A stretch of 64,000 nt of DNA from Inonotus obliquus (lineage: Eukaryota > Basidiomycota > Agaricomycetes > Hymenochaetales > Hymenochaetaceae): positions 248,001 through 312,000 of the forward strand of contig JAJHTX010000004.1 of the NCBI GenBank assembly GCA_032164295.1, in the 5' to 3' direction. The notes beneath the pieces were generated by a model. That model saw only the letters and a list, made by a program, of their open reading frames with translations. It was not told the origin of the DNA and made no database searches. The translations under genes and the position numbers were made by a program. Below are positions 9,397-21,900 of this stretch, piece by piece (the first letter of the stretch is position 1; each line of letters opens with the position of its first letter).

Positions 9397-9405
9397 TATA
9401 TAAGG
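9397..9405 (+). promoter_or_regulatory. LTR TATA box
   Basis: TATATAAGG about 500 bp before the LTR end, the expected place for the retroelement core promoter. From here to 9899 there is no ATG on the + strand. Confidence 0.65.
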
Positions 9406-9899
9406 AGGCCATCGTAGAGCCGACCTAGTAGTTTAATCCAAGTCAAGGGACCCTACCATAAGTCCCTAAGTTAAATCGTAACATCAATTACTTGCGAGCC
9501 AGTAAATTACCAGTAGCGACACGGCTGAACTAAACCGATTGTGTGAAATCGAAGTAAAGCTAAAAATACGGATTGCAACTAGATTGTTCTCCCTATTGTC
9601 TGCACGGTACGAGCTACTCACAACGTAGTGCGATTCCCGATATTCCCTTATCGTGAATAACAATCAGTATAACAATCGCGTCTGCACGCCGACTTAATAC
9701 TGTACGATTATAGTATCAGGTTCAACTGCAATATTAGTTAGTTGCTAGTTGTTTCAGATCGGATCAGCTACACAGTCCACTAAGGTGATTAGCAATTCCA
9801 TAACCAGTATTGTAGAATTTGGATTAACCCCTCAAACCGAGGAATTAGCCAGATTGGTCCGTCGATCAAGAATCAACGAACCCTCCACGGAGATAAACA

Positions 9900-10413
9900 G
9901 CCTCTCGTTCATGAACAGGACTGCACAGTTGGTCCGGATGAGCATATGATAACAGTGGTACTGGACAAAGGAGGGGTACTTGCAAATGATGAAGATTGCC
10001 TACTTGGGCTCCCTTTTTGTAAGCTGTTCGCTTCATTTACTTATTCATGAAGTGAGTACTCGCTCTTGCATTGAAGACCAAGTAGCATATAAGCAGGGAC
10101 TAAGAATAGTAGTCCGCGATCCAAGTGGAAGTGATAAATCAAACGCAACAGGTATATTACACAAGGCGACCGCCGTCAAGAGAAAATCAGCAGCAGGAAC
10201 CTCGGCCTCGGGTTCTGGTTCAAAAGAGCAGAAACGAACCAAAAAGTGATACTCGGAGGACCGTCCAACATATGAGCTTAGGATTGTACTACATCAGAAA
10301 TAGCATTGTTATTTTAGTTATCTCTAATATTTATTGCCTTATACAGTCGCAAGACCAAGATGCGTTTGCAGTAGAAGTATACTTAACAGAACTAAGCTGG
10401 GAATATATTTATC
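9900..10413. other. Flank of the retroelement; no supported gene
   Basis: Mixed unique sequence. One short + frame ends in a Ser/Lys-rich tail (GSGSKEQKRTKK, stop at 10247-10249) and could be the last exon of a gene disrupted by the retroelement. No start or splice structure could be supported. Confidence 0.4.
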
Positions 10414-10486
10414 GTAAGACACTATAGGTACCGTTGTAGGTACCGTTGTACCTTATAAGGATAGGCAGGGGCGACCAGGAATTAGT
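10414..10486 (+). repeat. Direct repeat DR, copy 1
   Basis: gtaagacactataggtacc followed by a second ggtaccgttgtacc and aaggataggcaggggcgacc. It is repeated at 13020-13159, where about 70 extra bases separate the two conserved blocks. The copies bracket the relic gene at 11187-12377. Confidence 0.75.
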
Positions 10487-10952
10487 TCGAAAGTTGCACA
10501 CTATCGCACAACCACCTGGCCTGACCCGTTCGAGAGCGATGCGTGGTGCTTGTGGCTCACAAGAGTCACAACATTTTTATTGTACCAAGTGAAGCCAACA
10601 GTCTTTGACCTCCTTTGGCCAACCTCCCATCACCTCCCATCAAATCCTACACTCTAAGCGAATGTGGCTTTCAACGGTCTTCTCAATTTCCATACCCCTT
10701 TTCTCCCTTTGCTACCTGTTTTGGACACTTTGGATTGGCACAAGAGAATGATTAGGAAGTCTTTGACCAACTGATTGACCCGATAAGTTCATCGACGTGG
10801 CTGCATTGACCGCATTGGCTGCATTGGCTGAAGGCCTTACCTTGCGTATGCTGCGCTTAAATTATTCTGGTCCAAACAGGGTTCTTTCTTTGTTATGCTT
10901 GATTAAAAAACTGCGAGGTGTGACATCTGGATGCTGTGGCTGGCTTGTCGGC

Positions 10953-10959
10953 TATAAGG
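10953..10959 (+). promoter_or_regulatory. TATA-like element upstream of the relic gene
   Basis: TATAAGG about 230 bp before the ATG at 11187, followed by a pyrimidine-rich stretch (10985-11080) typical of fungal transcription starts. Confidence 0.4.
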
Positions 10960-11186
10960 TATTAAATGCGGCGTACTCCTCAACACCACTTCTCAACTTC
11001 TCTCAGTGGACCGTTCCTCCTCTCTCATCTGCTTCTGCTTCCGAGTCCCTTCCGGGTTCTTGTTCCAGCATCTTCCTAACCGTACTTCTGAGGTTCGTCT
11101 TTCCAGCATTGCCTCTTGTGACGAGGCGAGAAGCTAACCATCTTCCTGACTTTGATAGCTTGATTTCCTCACTACGCTTTTCGAAC

Positions 11187-12377
11187 ATGGACACAGAGAT
11201 GGCACCATTCCCAGGTCTTCTTGATGACCTGCATATGGACTTTCCGAGCCTGAACTGCGAGGGCCCTGATGCTATGGTCATGCCGCTCGACGAACTCGAG
11301 GCTGGTCTCGCAGATCTGAATTTTGAGAAAATGGCTGGCTCCATCGCGATTGCGTTATCCAACGAGAGCAACGACCCCAACATATCCACCTCAACCCCCT
11401 CGATGGAGGTACAGGTCGAGCCCGACGCTATGCCCGTTTTCTCCAATATATTTGATGAGCATGGTAACTTTCGAAGAGAAGGTATAAATCCCGTCCCCAT
11501 GAGTATTGCATCTCAGTCAACCGCCAACTGCGATGTCAGCTTGAATTACGATACAAACATGTTACGCAAAATGGAGGAATTCCACGCGTTCTACAATGCG
11601 CTAACCGCCCAGAATGCCAACTCTAACCTTCCCCTCGAGGATTTTGGCGTCCTGGGCGCTGCAACTGAGGCTGCAACCGAGGCTGCAGTCGAGGGCACGA
11701 TTGCAGCAACCCTGTGCCCGCCCCCTCAAGAGGGTACAATAGTAGACGATGGACAATTCTATCTCGGCTACTATGGCGGCAACGAAGGTGCTTCCAGCAT
11801 CTCTGCTTGCATCCCGTTCGCCGAGACATCCTATTTATCGTCATCCAGCACGGCGTCATGGTTAGATTAAACCTATGCATGTCAAGGTTTACTGTCCAGT
11901 CAACCTGAGGCCTCCAACTCATCCGTCGAGGAGAAATTCTATGACACCGACCCATTCCAATACGCCCCCCCCAGAGTGTCAAGGCATGGCGGTAGACTCC
12001 TCCACCTCCCAGAACGTCAGCCGGCCATGCGAGTCGTTCTTCGCCGATGAACCTCAGACCGTCGAGCAAGACACGAGTTCAACCCGGAGGTATTCAACCC
12101 AGGGGTCTCCAACCCGCAGGCATCCAACCCTTAGGAAACCAGCTTTGCAGGAACCGCCTCCGGCGATTTCCTCCGAGCACCTGTTGCTTTCCGCCCCACC
12201 AACTACGCGAAGCTGATATCCGAGCTCGAGTCGAGTGAGGAAAAGGAGTCCAGCGTCGAAAGCGAGTCCAACGCCGAAAAGGAGTCAAGCATTCTCGGAC
12301 TTGACATTGGTCCGTTTGACAATGGTGTCCATGTGGCATGTGACTGCCAGAAATGTCATCTGATGGGAGTGGGCTGA
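11187..12377 (+). pseudogene. Uncharacterised gene relic with three in-frame stops
   Basis: One register reads as protein from ATG 11187 (MDTEMAPFPGLLDDLHMDFP) to TGA 12375-12377 (ending ACDCQKCHLMGVG), 397 codon positions, interrupted only by TAA 11868, TGA 12048 and TAG 12132. Between the stops the same register stays coherent: SSVEEKFYDTDPFQYAPP, then RHEFNPEVFNPGVSNPQ, then FRPTNYAKLISELESSEEKE. Each stop is one C-to-T change from a sense codon (CAA, CGA, CAG). The predicted protein is acidic, with an Ala/Glu repeat (ATEAATEAAVEG) and a C-terminal CxCxxC. No family was recognised. It is flanked by direct repeats, so it may be cargo of an unidentified element. Confidence 0.6.
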
Positions 12378-13019
12378 ACGAAGGACTTTGACGCACCTCA
12401 CCCTATGGAACCTTGCCTTGCCGGTTGCGGTTTTGGAGACCCTATCAACAGCGACAGTGATTTATACTATACGGCCTTTCTTTCCTTTTTCGTTAATGCA
12501 TATTTACATTCCTGCAACCACATTCCTTACTTAATACATACAGGCTTAGCTAATTACAATCTATGACAACTTTATCCCGCCATTTCCTTTCATGCTTTTC
12601 CTATTCTATTATTACTCATTCTCGATGACTCATTATTCTTCTTTCCGTTTAACCTGACGACACTTACTCATCTTTACTTATTCTTGCTGACTCGTTGGGC
12701 CCCATTGTTTGTTTGCTCATATTTACTTGCTGCTAGTCAGCACCTATTTAGAGTAGAACTTACCCACGACCAAAGTGTATATAAGGCTGGATCAGAGAGT
12801 TAGGGATTCCCCACTCTCTTGTTCTAGTACTATCACCTACGTCGCAGGTAAGTCGTATGATACCTGTATATTAGATAGACATTCTAATCTAGTACTATCA
12901 CTTACATCACAGACTACGGTCTTTTGTGATTTAGTGGTAGCTTGCTTTCTTGCCCGCCTATGTCTCTGATCCCTGTGATCGACATCTCCGACTGCGCAAA
13001 GTGTAACAATATGTTCATT
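12378..13019. other. AT-rich stretch with a promoter-like segment; possible solo-LTR remnant
   Basis: TATATAAGG at 12778-12786 is followed by gattccccactctc and two copies of tctagtactatcac (around 12820 and 12890). The segment ends near gtgtaaca, about 13010. The layout (TATA, short repeats, TAACA end) resembles a fungal LTR, but no second LTR or start was found. No gene is supported. Confidence 0.3.
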
Positions 13020-13159
13020 GTAAGACACTATAGGTACCATTGTAGGTACCATTGTACCTTTTGTAGAAACATTCTGGGATTTATACAGGCCCTCTTTATC
13101 CTTGTTTAACTCTCTGGCAGGTATGAAAAAGGATAGGTAGGGGCGACCGGGAATTGGTT
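13020..13159 (+). repeat. Direct repeat DR, copy 2
   Basis: gtaagacactataggtacc, ggtaccattgtacc, then about 70 bases absent from copy 1, then aaggataggtaggggcgacc. Same orientation as 10414-10486. Confidence 0.75.
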
Positions 13160-14667
13160 ACAGGCATGGTCGTGGTGCTAGTGTGAATCGTCAATGATCT
13201 GCATGTCTAAAGTAAGCGAGTGATCGACTGTTGATCATCAAGATCGGTATGCTCTGCTCACGCTGACAGCATCACTTCTGCTCCTCTCAGTACTTGTTAT
13301 GAGAAACGAGAAACAAAGAAACTGTTCACCGCAGCTTTAAACTCTGTGCTGTGCCGGCTTCTGCTGATAAAGCTCTTGATGCTCTTGGCATCATAAGCTT
13401 TAGAATCTGATCAGGCACCAGGGTCTGTTCCCCCGGTGCATTGTAGTTTTGAGAGCAATTTCAGACATTGCCTTCTTGCCTTCTGTTTTATTGGAGCATA
13501 GACACCCCATTTGAGAAGGTGTCTGATCGAGTAACGAACAAGACAGTGGAAGGAGAGCCCATATAAAGGTACAATTTTTTTTGGCACACCAAAAATTCGA
13601 CTCGACCATGTCAGTGAGACCAGCCCAGCAACCTTGTGAACTTTACAAAAATCGTGCACTTTGCGATGATTTATCTACTATATAAACAAACCACTCCTGA
13701 GCTTGTACTACTCTACTATATATCCTAAAGAGTTCAGTATGCGGGTGACTTGGTCTTGGGTCGGTAATCTGGTCAGTACTTTATCAGCTATTATCTTACA
13801 CTTGTGGTGGACGTAGGGATATGCATCGTACCGTAAAGTACAAGAACAGATTGTATATATACGGACACACTCTGTAATCGTATGAAGGTATAGCTATGTG
13901 TTTACAGATCTGTATTCTATGCCCCGTTCTCCAGATAGATCTGTATACGACCATATACAGGTTACGATCATATGGGGTGATCAGCTGTTCTCATGGAGCA
14001 GTACAGTACCATGGATGCATGCTAGATGCTTCTATCCACTCACTGGCATATCTGCGAGGCTGAATTTCTGGGAAAATATCCTCAAAAGGTGAGCAAGTCA
14101 GCCCCACGTCAGCCTTTGACTTGGAGGACTTCAGTGAAGTCGATTCAGCTCATCCTCCCATCCTAGAGGTATAGATTATCTATCCATGGATAACTAAGTA
14201 TTCTGGGCTAACCCCTTCTGATGTGTCTTGTTGATTATCTTTTAAACCGTACATACTACCGTATTGCCATATACGCCTATTGTGTATCCATAGCTCACTT
14301 GGAAACAAAGACTACGGAGTCGGCCAGTATGACTTGGCTCCCGTAATGGATTTCAGCTTTACCGTATACATACACTGCGGAACTCTAGATGGACGCCAAA
14401 GGAGGAACTTGGATGTCTTGGACGATAGAACGACTGCTTGCTGCTATATTGCTTCATCGAATTGAGTTGCTTGTTGGTGTACAATTATCTGATACTTTGG
14501 TCAGGGGCTGGTGCTTGGATGAAGTACATCCTTCTGCTATCCCGGATTTAAATCGGACTGACGCTCTATGTCTACTTTACTGTCAGAACTACTTCTTCAC
14601 TGGGAAAACCTGATGGGTATAGATAGCATCCTCCATCTCAGATGACCACTGGCGCTCCAAGCTTATA
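13160..14667. other. No gene supported
   Basis: Short open frames only, without coherent introns, domains or codon bias. No RNA gene or repeat was recognised. Confidence 0.5.
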
Positions 14668-15050
14668 CATCACGAGAAAGTCAAAATAAATCCTTACGAA
14701 GTTATATTATGTAAAGAGGTATAGACATTTTTGTCAGCATATTATCAAATCAAATCGCTTTATTAGAATTATATGCAAAGTAAAAGCAATACATTTGATT
14801 ATAGGTATTATCTCATTCATGTAGTTCAATGTATACACAAAATAGGCATTGTATATGGATGTAAGGTGTATATAAGGCATAAATTCCTATAATATTCCAG
14901 GCTTCATATTTTTATTGTATTTATACGGCTATCGGAAAAGCTATTCTTTACGTGTAGACACAGTACAAGTATGATAGTCCAAGTAAATAAGTTTCGGAAC
15001 GACTAGATACATTATTGTAAGGTAGTAAACTTGTTAGAATAATAGTTGGT
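14668..15050 (+). repeat. AT-rich dispersed repeat, copy 1
   Basis: Begins atcacgagaaagtcaaaataa and ends gttagaataatagttgg. Diverged but collinear similarity to 26320-26600 (atcacgaaaatctcaaaat ... actagaataatagttg), same orientation. The two copies flank the Plavaka/DUF6698-like gene pair. Confidence 0.5.
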
Positions 15051-18000
15051 AGGCTATACTCAAAGTACAGGAGTTATATATTCCTAATTTGCTGAAAAAC
15101 TATCTTTTTGAGCTAATGGAAGGTATTTCTCAAGATGTTAGGTATCATAACATGGTTAATTAAAGCATATCAGCAAAGTATTATGCTTTGCTCACAACTG
15201 AAATTATTTTGTTGTGTTTAGATAGTAAGTGTACTTTCTTTGTGTATGCGAACAGAATGACCACAAAATTTCTGAATCGAGAACCCGAGCCCATCTACAG
15301 ATCTGCATATCCCTCCGAACAATCTGATCCTTCTTTCTCCTCGTCCCTTATGAGTGACACTTCGGCTTCTTCTTCATCTTCGACCACCTCTTCCTCAGGC
15401 TCCGATTCATCTCCTTCGCCTTTGTCCTCCACATTCACATCCTCATCTTCAACTTCCTCCTGAAGGTTCGGCTCATGCGGTTCTTCTGGTGGCTCGATAT
15501 CCATGTCGCCCAATGCATCCCCCAAAAGGCCATCATAAAGGTGCCACGTACTCTTGTGACCAACTCTGCCACCTCGGTACCTCATGAACATGTCCCTATC
15601 AATAAATCTATGGTATGTAAATACAAGCGAAGAAGAATAAATAATACGGTACTCACATGTTCACATAGTAAAACAAATAGTCTTCTTGTTGCAGACTTGA
15701 AGGTTTTCGTACAAGAGAAGGTGGAAGAAGAGCCCTCGTTCGTCCTTGAGAAAAATCAGGTATCAGGTGTGCTGAGTGAAGAATCAAGTTCGGGTCAAGA
15801 AATCCAAAGGAGTCAGGGTCCCTGTAGTGCACGAACTGTACCCGAGGCAATCGCTTCTCTGCAAACCCAGAAGGATGACTTGAGTCGAATTAAAACCATC
15901 GTACCCAGGTGATATTCATCGCGCTGGGTGTTGTTCTAGTTGAGCCAGCTCCCAAATAAGATACATCAGCATGAAAAAGACCGACTATTCGAGCATATGA
16001 GTACGGATGATCAGATTCGAGACCTCCAGATAGCACCATTATGTCTGGATGTGTTCTGGGGTTAATCAAGTCCATTTCCCGACGGAGGTCGTAAGTAGTG
16101 TAGTTAGTGCGCAGAGTCTTGTGCTGATAGAACCTGTCCAGTTTAATTCGAAGATTTCTGAGTTCGTAAGTGACATCATCAGTACGCTGAAGAATGCGAC
16201 TGAGGATATGAGCGTGGATTTTTGGCATGAAGTCCTGAGAGTTCAACGTTAGTAAGACCCAGTCAACCAGAGACCAGAAGCATCGGAGTGACAGCAATGA
16301 TGAGGAACAGAAGCTCTACTGTGTCTATGTCACTCGGGCCCGGGCCTCAACGATCACTCTGCTTGTCAAGACACTCAAGGAGAATGACGCGATGAAGTAC
16401 TAACCGCAAGTGCAGGGTCTTTCTCGTTCTCATTAGCCCATGAAGAAATACTTATCCAGTACCTGTGCGAGTTCGACATGTGGTAATGAGCCTCAGGATC
16501 AGTTCTGGCGAGGTCCTCAGTGGCGTCAGCAGAAAGCTGTAGACTTTTCTTTTTCTTGGCTTTCTCTAGTACCACCGCCTCTGCAACTCGAGCCCTAATC
16601 TTGCGCAATACATGAACACATCCCTCAAACGTAGAGACACCTTTGGAAGCATTTTTCTTGTTGGTTCTCGCAAACATTCGCTTGACATGTTTATGTTGTA
16701 ATTCACCCTATCAAAAAGTGAAGTTAGAATGCATTGCAAAAAAATTGCACGGATAAAAGAGATTATAATTGCCTAGAGCGATTATAATTCACCATGATTA
16801 GTTATAAATATACTCATGATTTGTGTACTGTATGAATCTGTTGTTCCATACTTTCGTATTTTTTCCGGGTATGAGCCAAGGAGGTGAAGTTTGATCGTAC
16901 TGAGGCTGAGATCTTTTTTTTGGGGATCAGAGTTCACAGGTGGTCCTTTCCTTCCACGTTTCTTGATAATAGCTGCCTGGCGGCGGCCCCTTGCTATTAC
17001 TTCCTTCTTCAGCTCCCACGTTTGATATTCAGAGCAAGTAGTTTTTTTGAAAAACTGCAGTTGCTTGCCCAAGTCTACCGTAGCTTTTTCGAACAGAGTC
17101 AGTGTTGTTTCGGTATGTTGCCGGAGTTTTGCATAAGCATGCCAGGTCCCAAGTATGAATAGAAGGTCAATAATAATTTTATTGTGTCTTCTAGACGTAA
17201 GGAGTCCCTCGAAAACCAGAATTGCGCACTAAACAGTACAATAATCAATATATGTCAAACAACAAATGAAACAAAAATTGAGTTAAAGCATCATATCCTC
17301 GAGCGATTCTTTTCTATCACAGCAAACCTCCTACATTTCAATATACACGATCTGGAGTCCTTCGTCTGTAACGATGACTTTCGAGGACTCGCAGATTGTA
17401 TCAAGAAACACATCCCACCTCACCTCGAATATGTGTACCTTTACTAGGCACAACATCTTCGACATTCAAGGCTCTCCTGATATGCTCGATGTGCTTTCTC
17501 CTGTTCTGGTTTGAGGTGCTAAGCATTTTACTCACTTGAAGGAGGTCCTCAAAATCACAGGCTGCGAGCCGTGTCATCGCAGCAGTGTTTTTAGAGAAAC
17601 GGCGGATTGTATCTCTTCCGTACGTATGGATGAGACAATATCTAGAATACTATTTGAATATTTCAGTTGACAACGGTCCAGTTTGTGCGTGCTTACCTCT
17701 TGTTGAAGATTGATATTGTATCACCGCTGTGAGCAGTGAGTATCCAGATGAGATGCGTAAAGATTGATTTCTAAACCCCGAGCTCGAACTCATGCAGGAC
17801 ATCGGGAACAAACATTTCAAAGAAATTGAACCCACTTTCCGAAAGCACGGAGAAAGCGTTCTGAGAGAAGATATGAAAATACAAGCAATCAGTAACATAT
17901 GAAAATACAAGCAATCAGTAACGAAAGTACAAATACACTTATGAAATGGACTCACACGAACTGGTACAAGAGATTCTTCCCCCAAAATATTTGACACTGC

Positions 18001-18966
18001 CATCGATTCAACCCCTTTTCCAAACTTGAATATTTGTTCTCGAGCCTGGTCAACGGTGTATCGTCTTGCAAAGTTATTGATCCGTTTATGCATTCGGCGT
18101 TGTCTGTCGATCTTTGTACCAAGTGCTTCAATATTGTCTCGATGAATTGTGCATTCTTGACATGGATACGAGCCAAAATTACATAGAGTTGCAACGAGCA
18201 TCCTAAGAGTTAAGTTGTCAGAATGGAAATAGCCAGAAAATTAAAAAAAAGGGAGAGACAAAACCTATAACTTACCGCTCAGGATAGTCAGCAGAGTAAA
18301 CCATAATTCTTGGGAACAGACGGCGAGTAACTTTGTCAGAGCAATCAAATTCGACCCTATTCTTATATGCTTCGAGGAAATCGGGATGGAAAAGAACCAT
18401 TTTGATAACTGCCTGCATAAGTTCACGTCTGAGGAACGTAAGCACGTTTGCAGAGGCGGATCTTCCGAAATACTCAATGTAAACGTCCTGGACACTTGCT
18501 GGAAGCTGTAAGTAGGGAAATATTGCACATAGAATCAAGATATTCAGTGCATAGAATCAAGATAACCCTATAAATTGCTTACCAAAGGTATATAGGCTAA
18601 ATGATGGCAGATATGCATCGTAGTCTTACAGCATGCTAGCTTGGACCGGCTCCCAAGGAATAGATACAGAGGCCAGAGAGAGGTGTTCCCAAAATTCGAC
18701 AAGTGTGTTGAGTCAGAATATAGCATGATGGGCAGCACAAAGTTTTCAACTCCATTATCGGCTGGTAGCGCTCGTATTTCTTCATGAGCTCTAAGCCAGG
18801 CGTCCGACGAGTATAACTCTCCATAGACACACTCCTTCGTTGAGCTGTAGGGAGGCCGCCAGTACTCCTTGTATGGTGTATAATGGAAGGGGGGGTGTCC
18901 GGGTCATCAAGTGCAGAGAGGGCTGTTTCCAGCAGCGAGCGATAATTAATACCAGTGATTTCGAAC

Positions 18967-18971
18967 ACCGG
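18967..18971. repeat. Target-site duplication ACCGG (left copy)
   Basis: Matches 22159-22163. The pre-insertion site reads gaacaccggggcacc on the + strand. Confidence 0.8.
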
Positions 18972-21900
18972 TGAATGTGCGAGAACGCGGCCGGTATCAG
19001 AAGTACCGGACAAGGAGGGTACAATTTAGATGCGTTGGGAGGGCCGGTACGTGGCGGTACTAAGTCGTACAGTCACAGACAAGTCGTCAAGAGAGAATAG
19101 TAGGGCCTGGCTGGATTGATGAGTACAGGAGGCTATAGGTGACCGCTCCAGAGGCGAGGTATCAGGAGACGATCGATACCGAGACGAATCCGTCGATACC
19201 GAGTCGTCTGGTGTCCGGTATCACGGTAAATGTGCGAGATCGCGTCCGGTACCGAAATACCGAGACGAGGGGTGTATGGTTTTAAGTGGGGGAGGGCTAA
19301 TACGTGCCGGTACTTAACCAGTACGGTCACGGTACTTGTTGTCTATGATAAGGGGGAGTTAATGGATGGGCTGGAAGTGAAGGGTATGTGATTCTGGTAT
19401 GAAAAGGACAGGTTAGAATGTGGGAAAAACTTCGGTACAGGTCGGTATGGGAGAGAACGTAGCAAAACAAGAGTCTAATACCGTGGGAAAAACCTCGGTA
19501 CAGGTCGGTACAGAAAGAAAGGGGTCGGTACCATGGGAAAAATGTCGGTACAGGTCGGTACTTGAACGAACGGGTTCGGTATGTGCAGAAACGTTGTAAA
19601 ACAAAAGCTCAGTACAGAAACGAAAGGTGGATGTGCAGAATTCAAAGGATAACAAAACGTCGGTACCATGGGGAAAACGTCGGTACAGGTCAGTACTGCA
19701 AGGAAACTGCTAGCACGGGGTGGTATAGCAAGAAACAGTCTGGGGGAGGCTGGTGGCTGAGAGTGTTGACTGGACTGGGATGGAAACCTGAGCCCTCACA
19801 CGGGAGGCTAACTCTGAAGGTTCACTTGAGACGGAACTGGGATGGGACTGGGACGAAGCTTGAGATGAGACTGAGATGGAACTGAGAAGGGGGTGAGGAA
19901 ACCCGAGCCCTCATGTTAGAGGCTAGCTCCTAAGATTACCTCCAGAGCTACTACGTACAGGAGGAGATATTTATACTACTGTACCGTAGTTAGCTCATAA
20001 GTCCAAAAGGAGAAAGTAAAAAGGAAGATCAAAACAAAGAAAAATGTCATAAGAAGAATGATTACAGCCATCAGGGGGACAACAAGAAAGGGTTAGGGAG
20101 GACAAGATACCAATGAAAACGTAGCATATAGTACCCCTGGATGAAAAGTCCTCAGGACAAGAGATTTGAACCCCTGCCAAACGATACCGACGCGTTCCTG
20201 GTGGCACCGGACCTGAAAACCTTAATGGATACTGACCCTGAGCTTCCCCAAAGAACTGGCATGCATACTCCAACCATCAGGAATGAATACCAGAGAGGGA
20301 GACGTCCGATTCATGTCATGAGAGCATGTTGAATTGTCAATTTGTCTCGGTACCGGGTTTCTCGGCACTCGGTACTCTCGGTATTCTCGGTACCGGGTTT
20401 CTTGGCGCTCGGTATCGGTACTCTCGGCGTTCGGTATCTTGAGAAATGTGACCGACAGTTTCTCTAGGTGTGCTGGTGAATACTGGAAGGTGTAGATGGG
20501 ACTGTACCGTAGCATGGGGTAAGCGTAGAATGGGATACCGGGGTTGATACCGAGCTCAGCTGCACGTAGTTCTCTTCAACGGTAGAGAGATCGAAGCAGT
20601 AGAGAAGGCGAGCTGAGGGGGTGTTTCTGATGGGACTAGTCATGAGACGAGAGGCGAGGGCGACGAAGACGATAACGATGACTACCGGTATCGATACCGG
20701 CGACTACGAGACAAGACGAACGAATGGGGACTTGAACGAGATGAGCAAAACCCGGACCTTCACTCTGGAAGTTCCTCTCAGATTAGCTGGTCTGCTACAG
20801 TAGAACATGCAGGCTATAAATACCATAATACCGTAGCCATTCAAGATACCAAATGGGGGGTTTTTACAAGTCGAATCATACCGCAATCCGGTACAAGAAA
20901 GGGAACATAAAGTCGAATAGAATGTAAAATTATAATCAGGGGAAACATAAGATGATGAATGAATAAGAAATTTTATCAGGGGGTAGCTAAGAATAGGGTG
21001 GGACGAGACAAGAACCCAATGAAAACTCACGACGAGTGATACCGAGGTAGGGTGGCGGTACCGACGTCGACCAGCGCTAAAATAAGGACGTGTCTCAAGC
21101 TACCGCATGGGCGCTCCTGGCGATGTCCCTGTCGTCTCCTTAGCAGGAGAAGCACATCATCCTGATTTACCTTTGTTCCGGTATCATGATCCGTGCGGCG
21201 TCAGTCTGGGTGTCTACCGATCGATCGGATGGCGTGCTCCGATGTTGACGTATCGGTACAACCCAACCTTGGCAATGGAGTACTCTACTGCTCGGTACCA
21301 ATCAGTACCCTGGGATCGTCCCTGAGCATCAACGAGATCGCTCGAGCCCCTCGATATACTCTACCGCTCGGTACCAATCAGTACCCTGGGATTGTCCCTG
21401 AGCATCAACGAGATCGCTCGAGCCCCTCGATATCGATCGGTACGCATTGCCTGACTCGACTGGGCATTGCTTGGCTTCCCCTCCAAGTCGGATCGATGGC
21501 CTCCTCCGAGATCGAAGCAGCGTACGGCGGACTTGATTCATTTCCCAACCTTCCTCTCGACGTAGATCTCCGAGGGCGTGGTCTCGACCTAGCACACGTT
21601 ACGAACTCCAGTACCGGAGCGGACCATCGGTATCAACACCGGTATTGTCGGTATCGATGCATGGCAGTTCAGAAGGGCATACCGTCGGACTTGGAGCTTC
21701 AACCATGATCCAACTCTTCGCAGCAACATATGGCAGACCGATCGTAGCTTTGTGAGCCTTTCCCTCTGGTATGGGCTGTCGAGGGCGTAGTATCGACTAG
21801 ACGTGGACTATTAAGTGTCGGTATCAGGATGGGTGGACGGTACGGTATCGGTATCATCGGTATCGAAGTCTGGTGGTTCGGTACTGTGATGGAAGACGGG

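Larger units (their letters stand above)
1..9899 (+). mobile_element. Ty3/gypsy chromovirus retrotransposon, nearly complete, defective in pol
   Basis: LTR retrotransposon of the chromodomain (chromovirus) branch. The first 21 bases of the window (aaccctccacggagataaaca) are identical to 9879-9899, so the 5' LTR ends at 21 and the 3' LTR at 9899. The order is 5' LTR end, primer-binding site, two Met-less frames, gag, protease, RT, RNase H, integrase, chromodomain, membrane-segment frame, acidic frame, polypurine tract, 3' LTR. The internal region (22-8435) is about 8.4 kb, long for a fungal gypsy element because of the extra frames. Pol carries a frameshifting 34-bp duplication (3840-3907) and in-frame TGA (4292) and TAG (4817) codons, so this copy is probably not autonomous. 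The 5' target duplication is outside the window. Confidence 0.95.
8436..9899 (+). repeat. 3' LTR (about 1,464 bp)
   Basis: The start is set by TG right after the polypurine tract. The end is set by the 21-bp identity with the 5' LTR remnant. The termini read TGTTAG...ATAAACA. It is long for a fungal gypsy LTR because U3 contains a 256-codon frame. A TATA box lies at 9397-9405, so R-U5 is about 470 bp. The left boundary could not be confirmed because the 5' LTR is outside the window. Confidence 0.7.

Noticed and set aside
9387..9899. Alternative 3' LTR starting near the TGTAAATTAG at 9387
   Set aside because: There is no polypurine tract before it, and the TATA box would lie about 10 bp from the LTR start, leaving no U3. 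The TG at 8436 after agaagggggag fits better, but this rests on the unseen 5' LTR.
15188..15463. Plus-strand Ser-rich frame ending SSSTSS
   Set aside because: It is the antisense of the acidic C-terminus of the Plavaka protein (Glu/Asp codons read backwards as Ser).
19413..19885. Several 60-100-codon frames in the CGGTAC-rich insertion
   Set aside because: They follow the repeated GGTAC motifs (repeated Val-Pro-Thr or Arg-Tyr), lack introns or domains and occur on both strands.
20141..20240. A possible tRNA-like T-arm (ggggttcaaatctc on the minus strand)
   Set aside because: No matching A box, anticodon arm or acceptor stem could be found; it looks like chance inside the motif-rich insertion.
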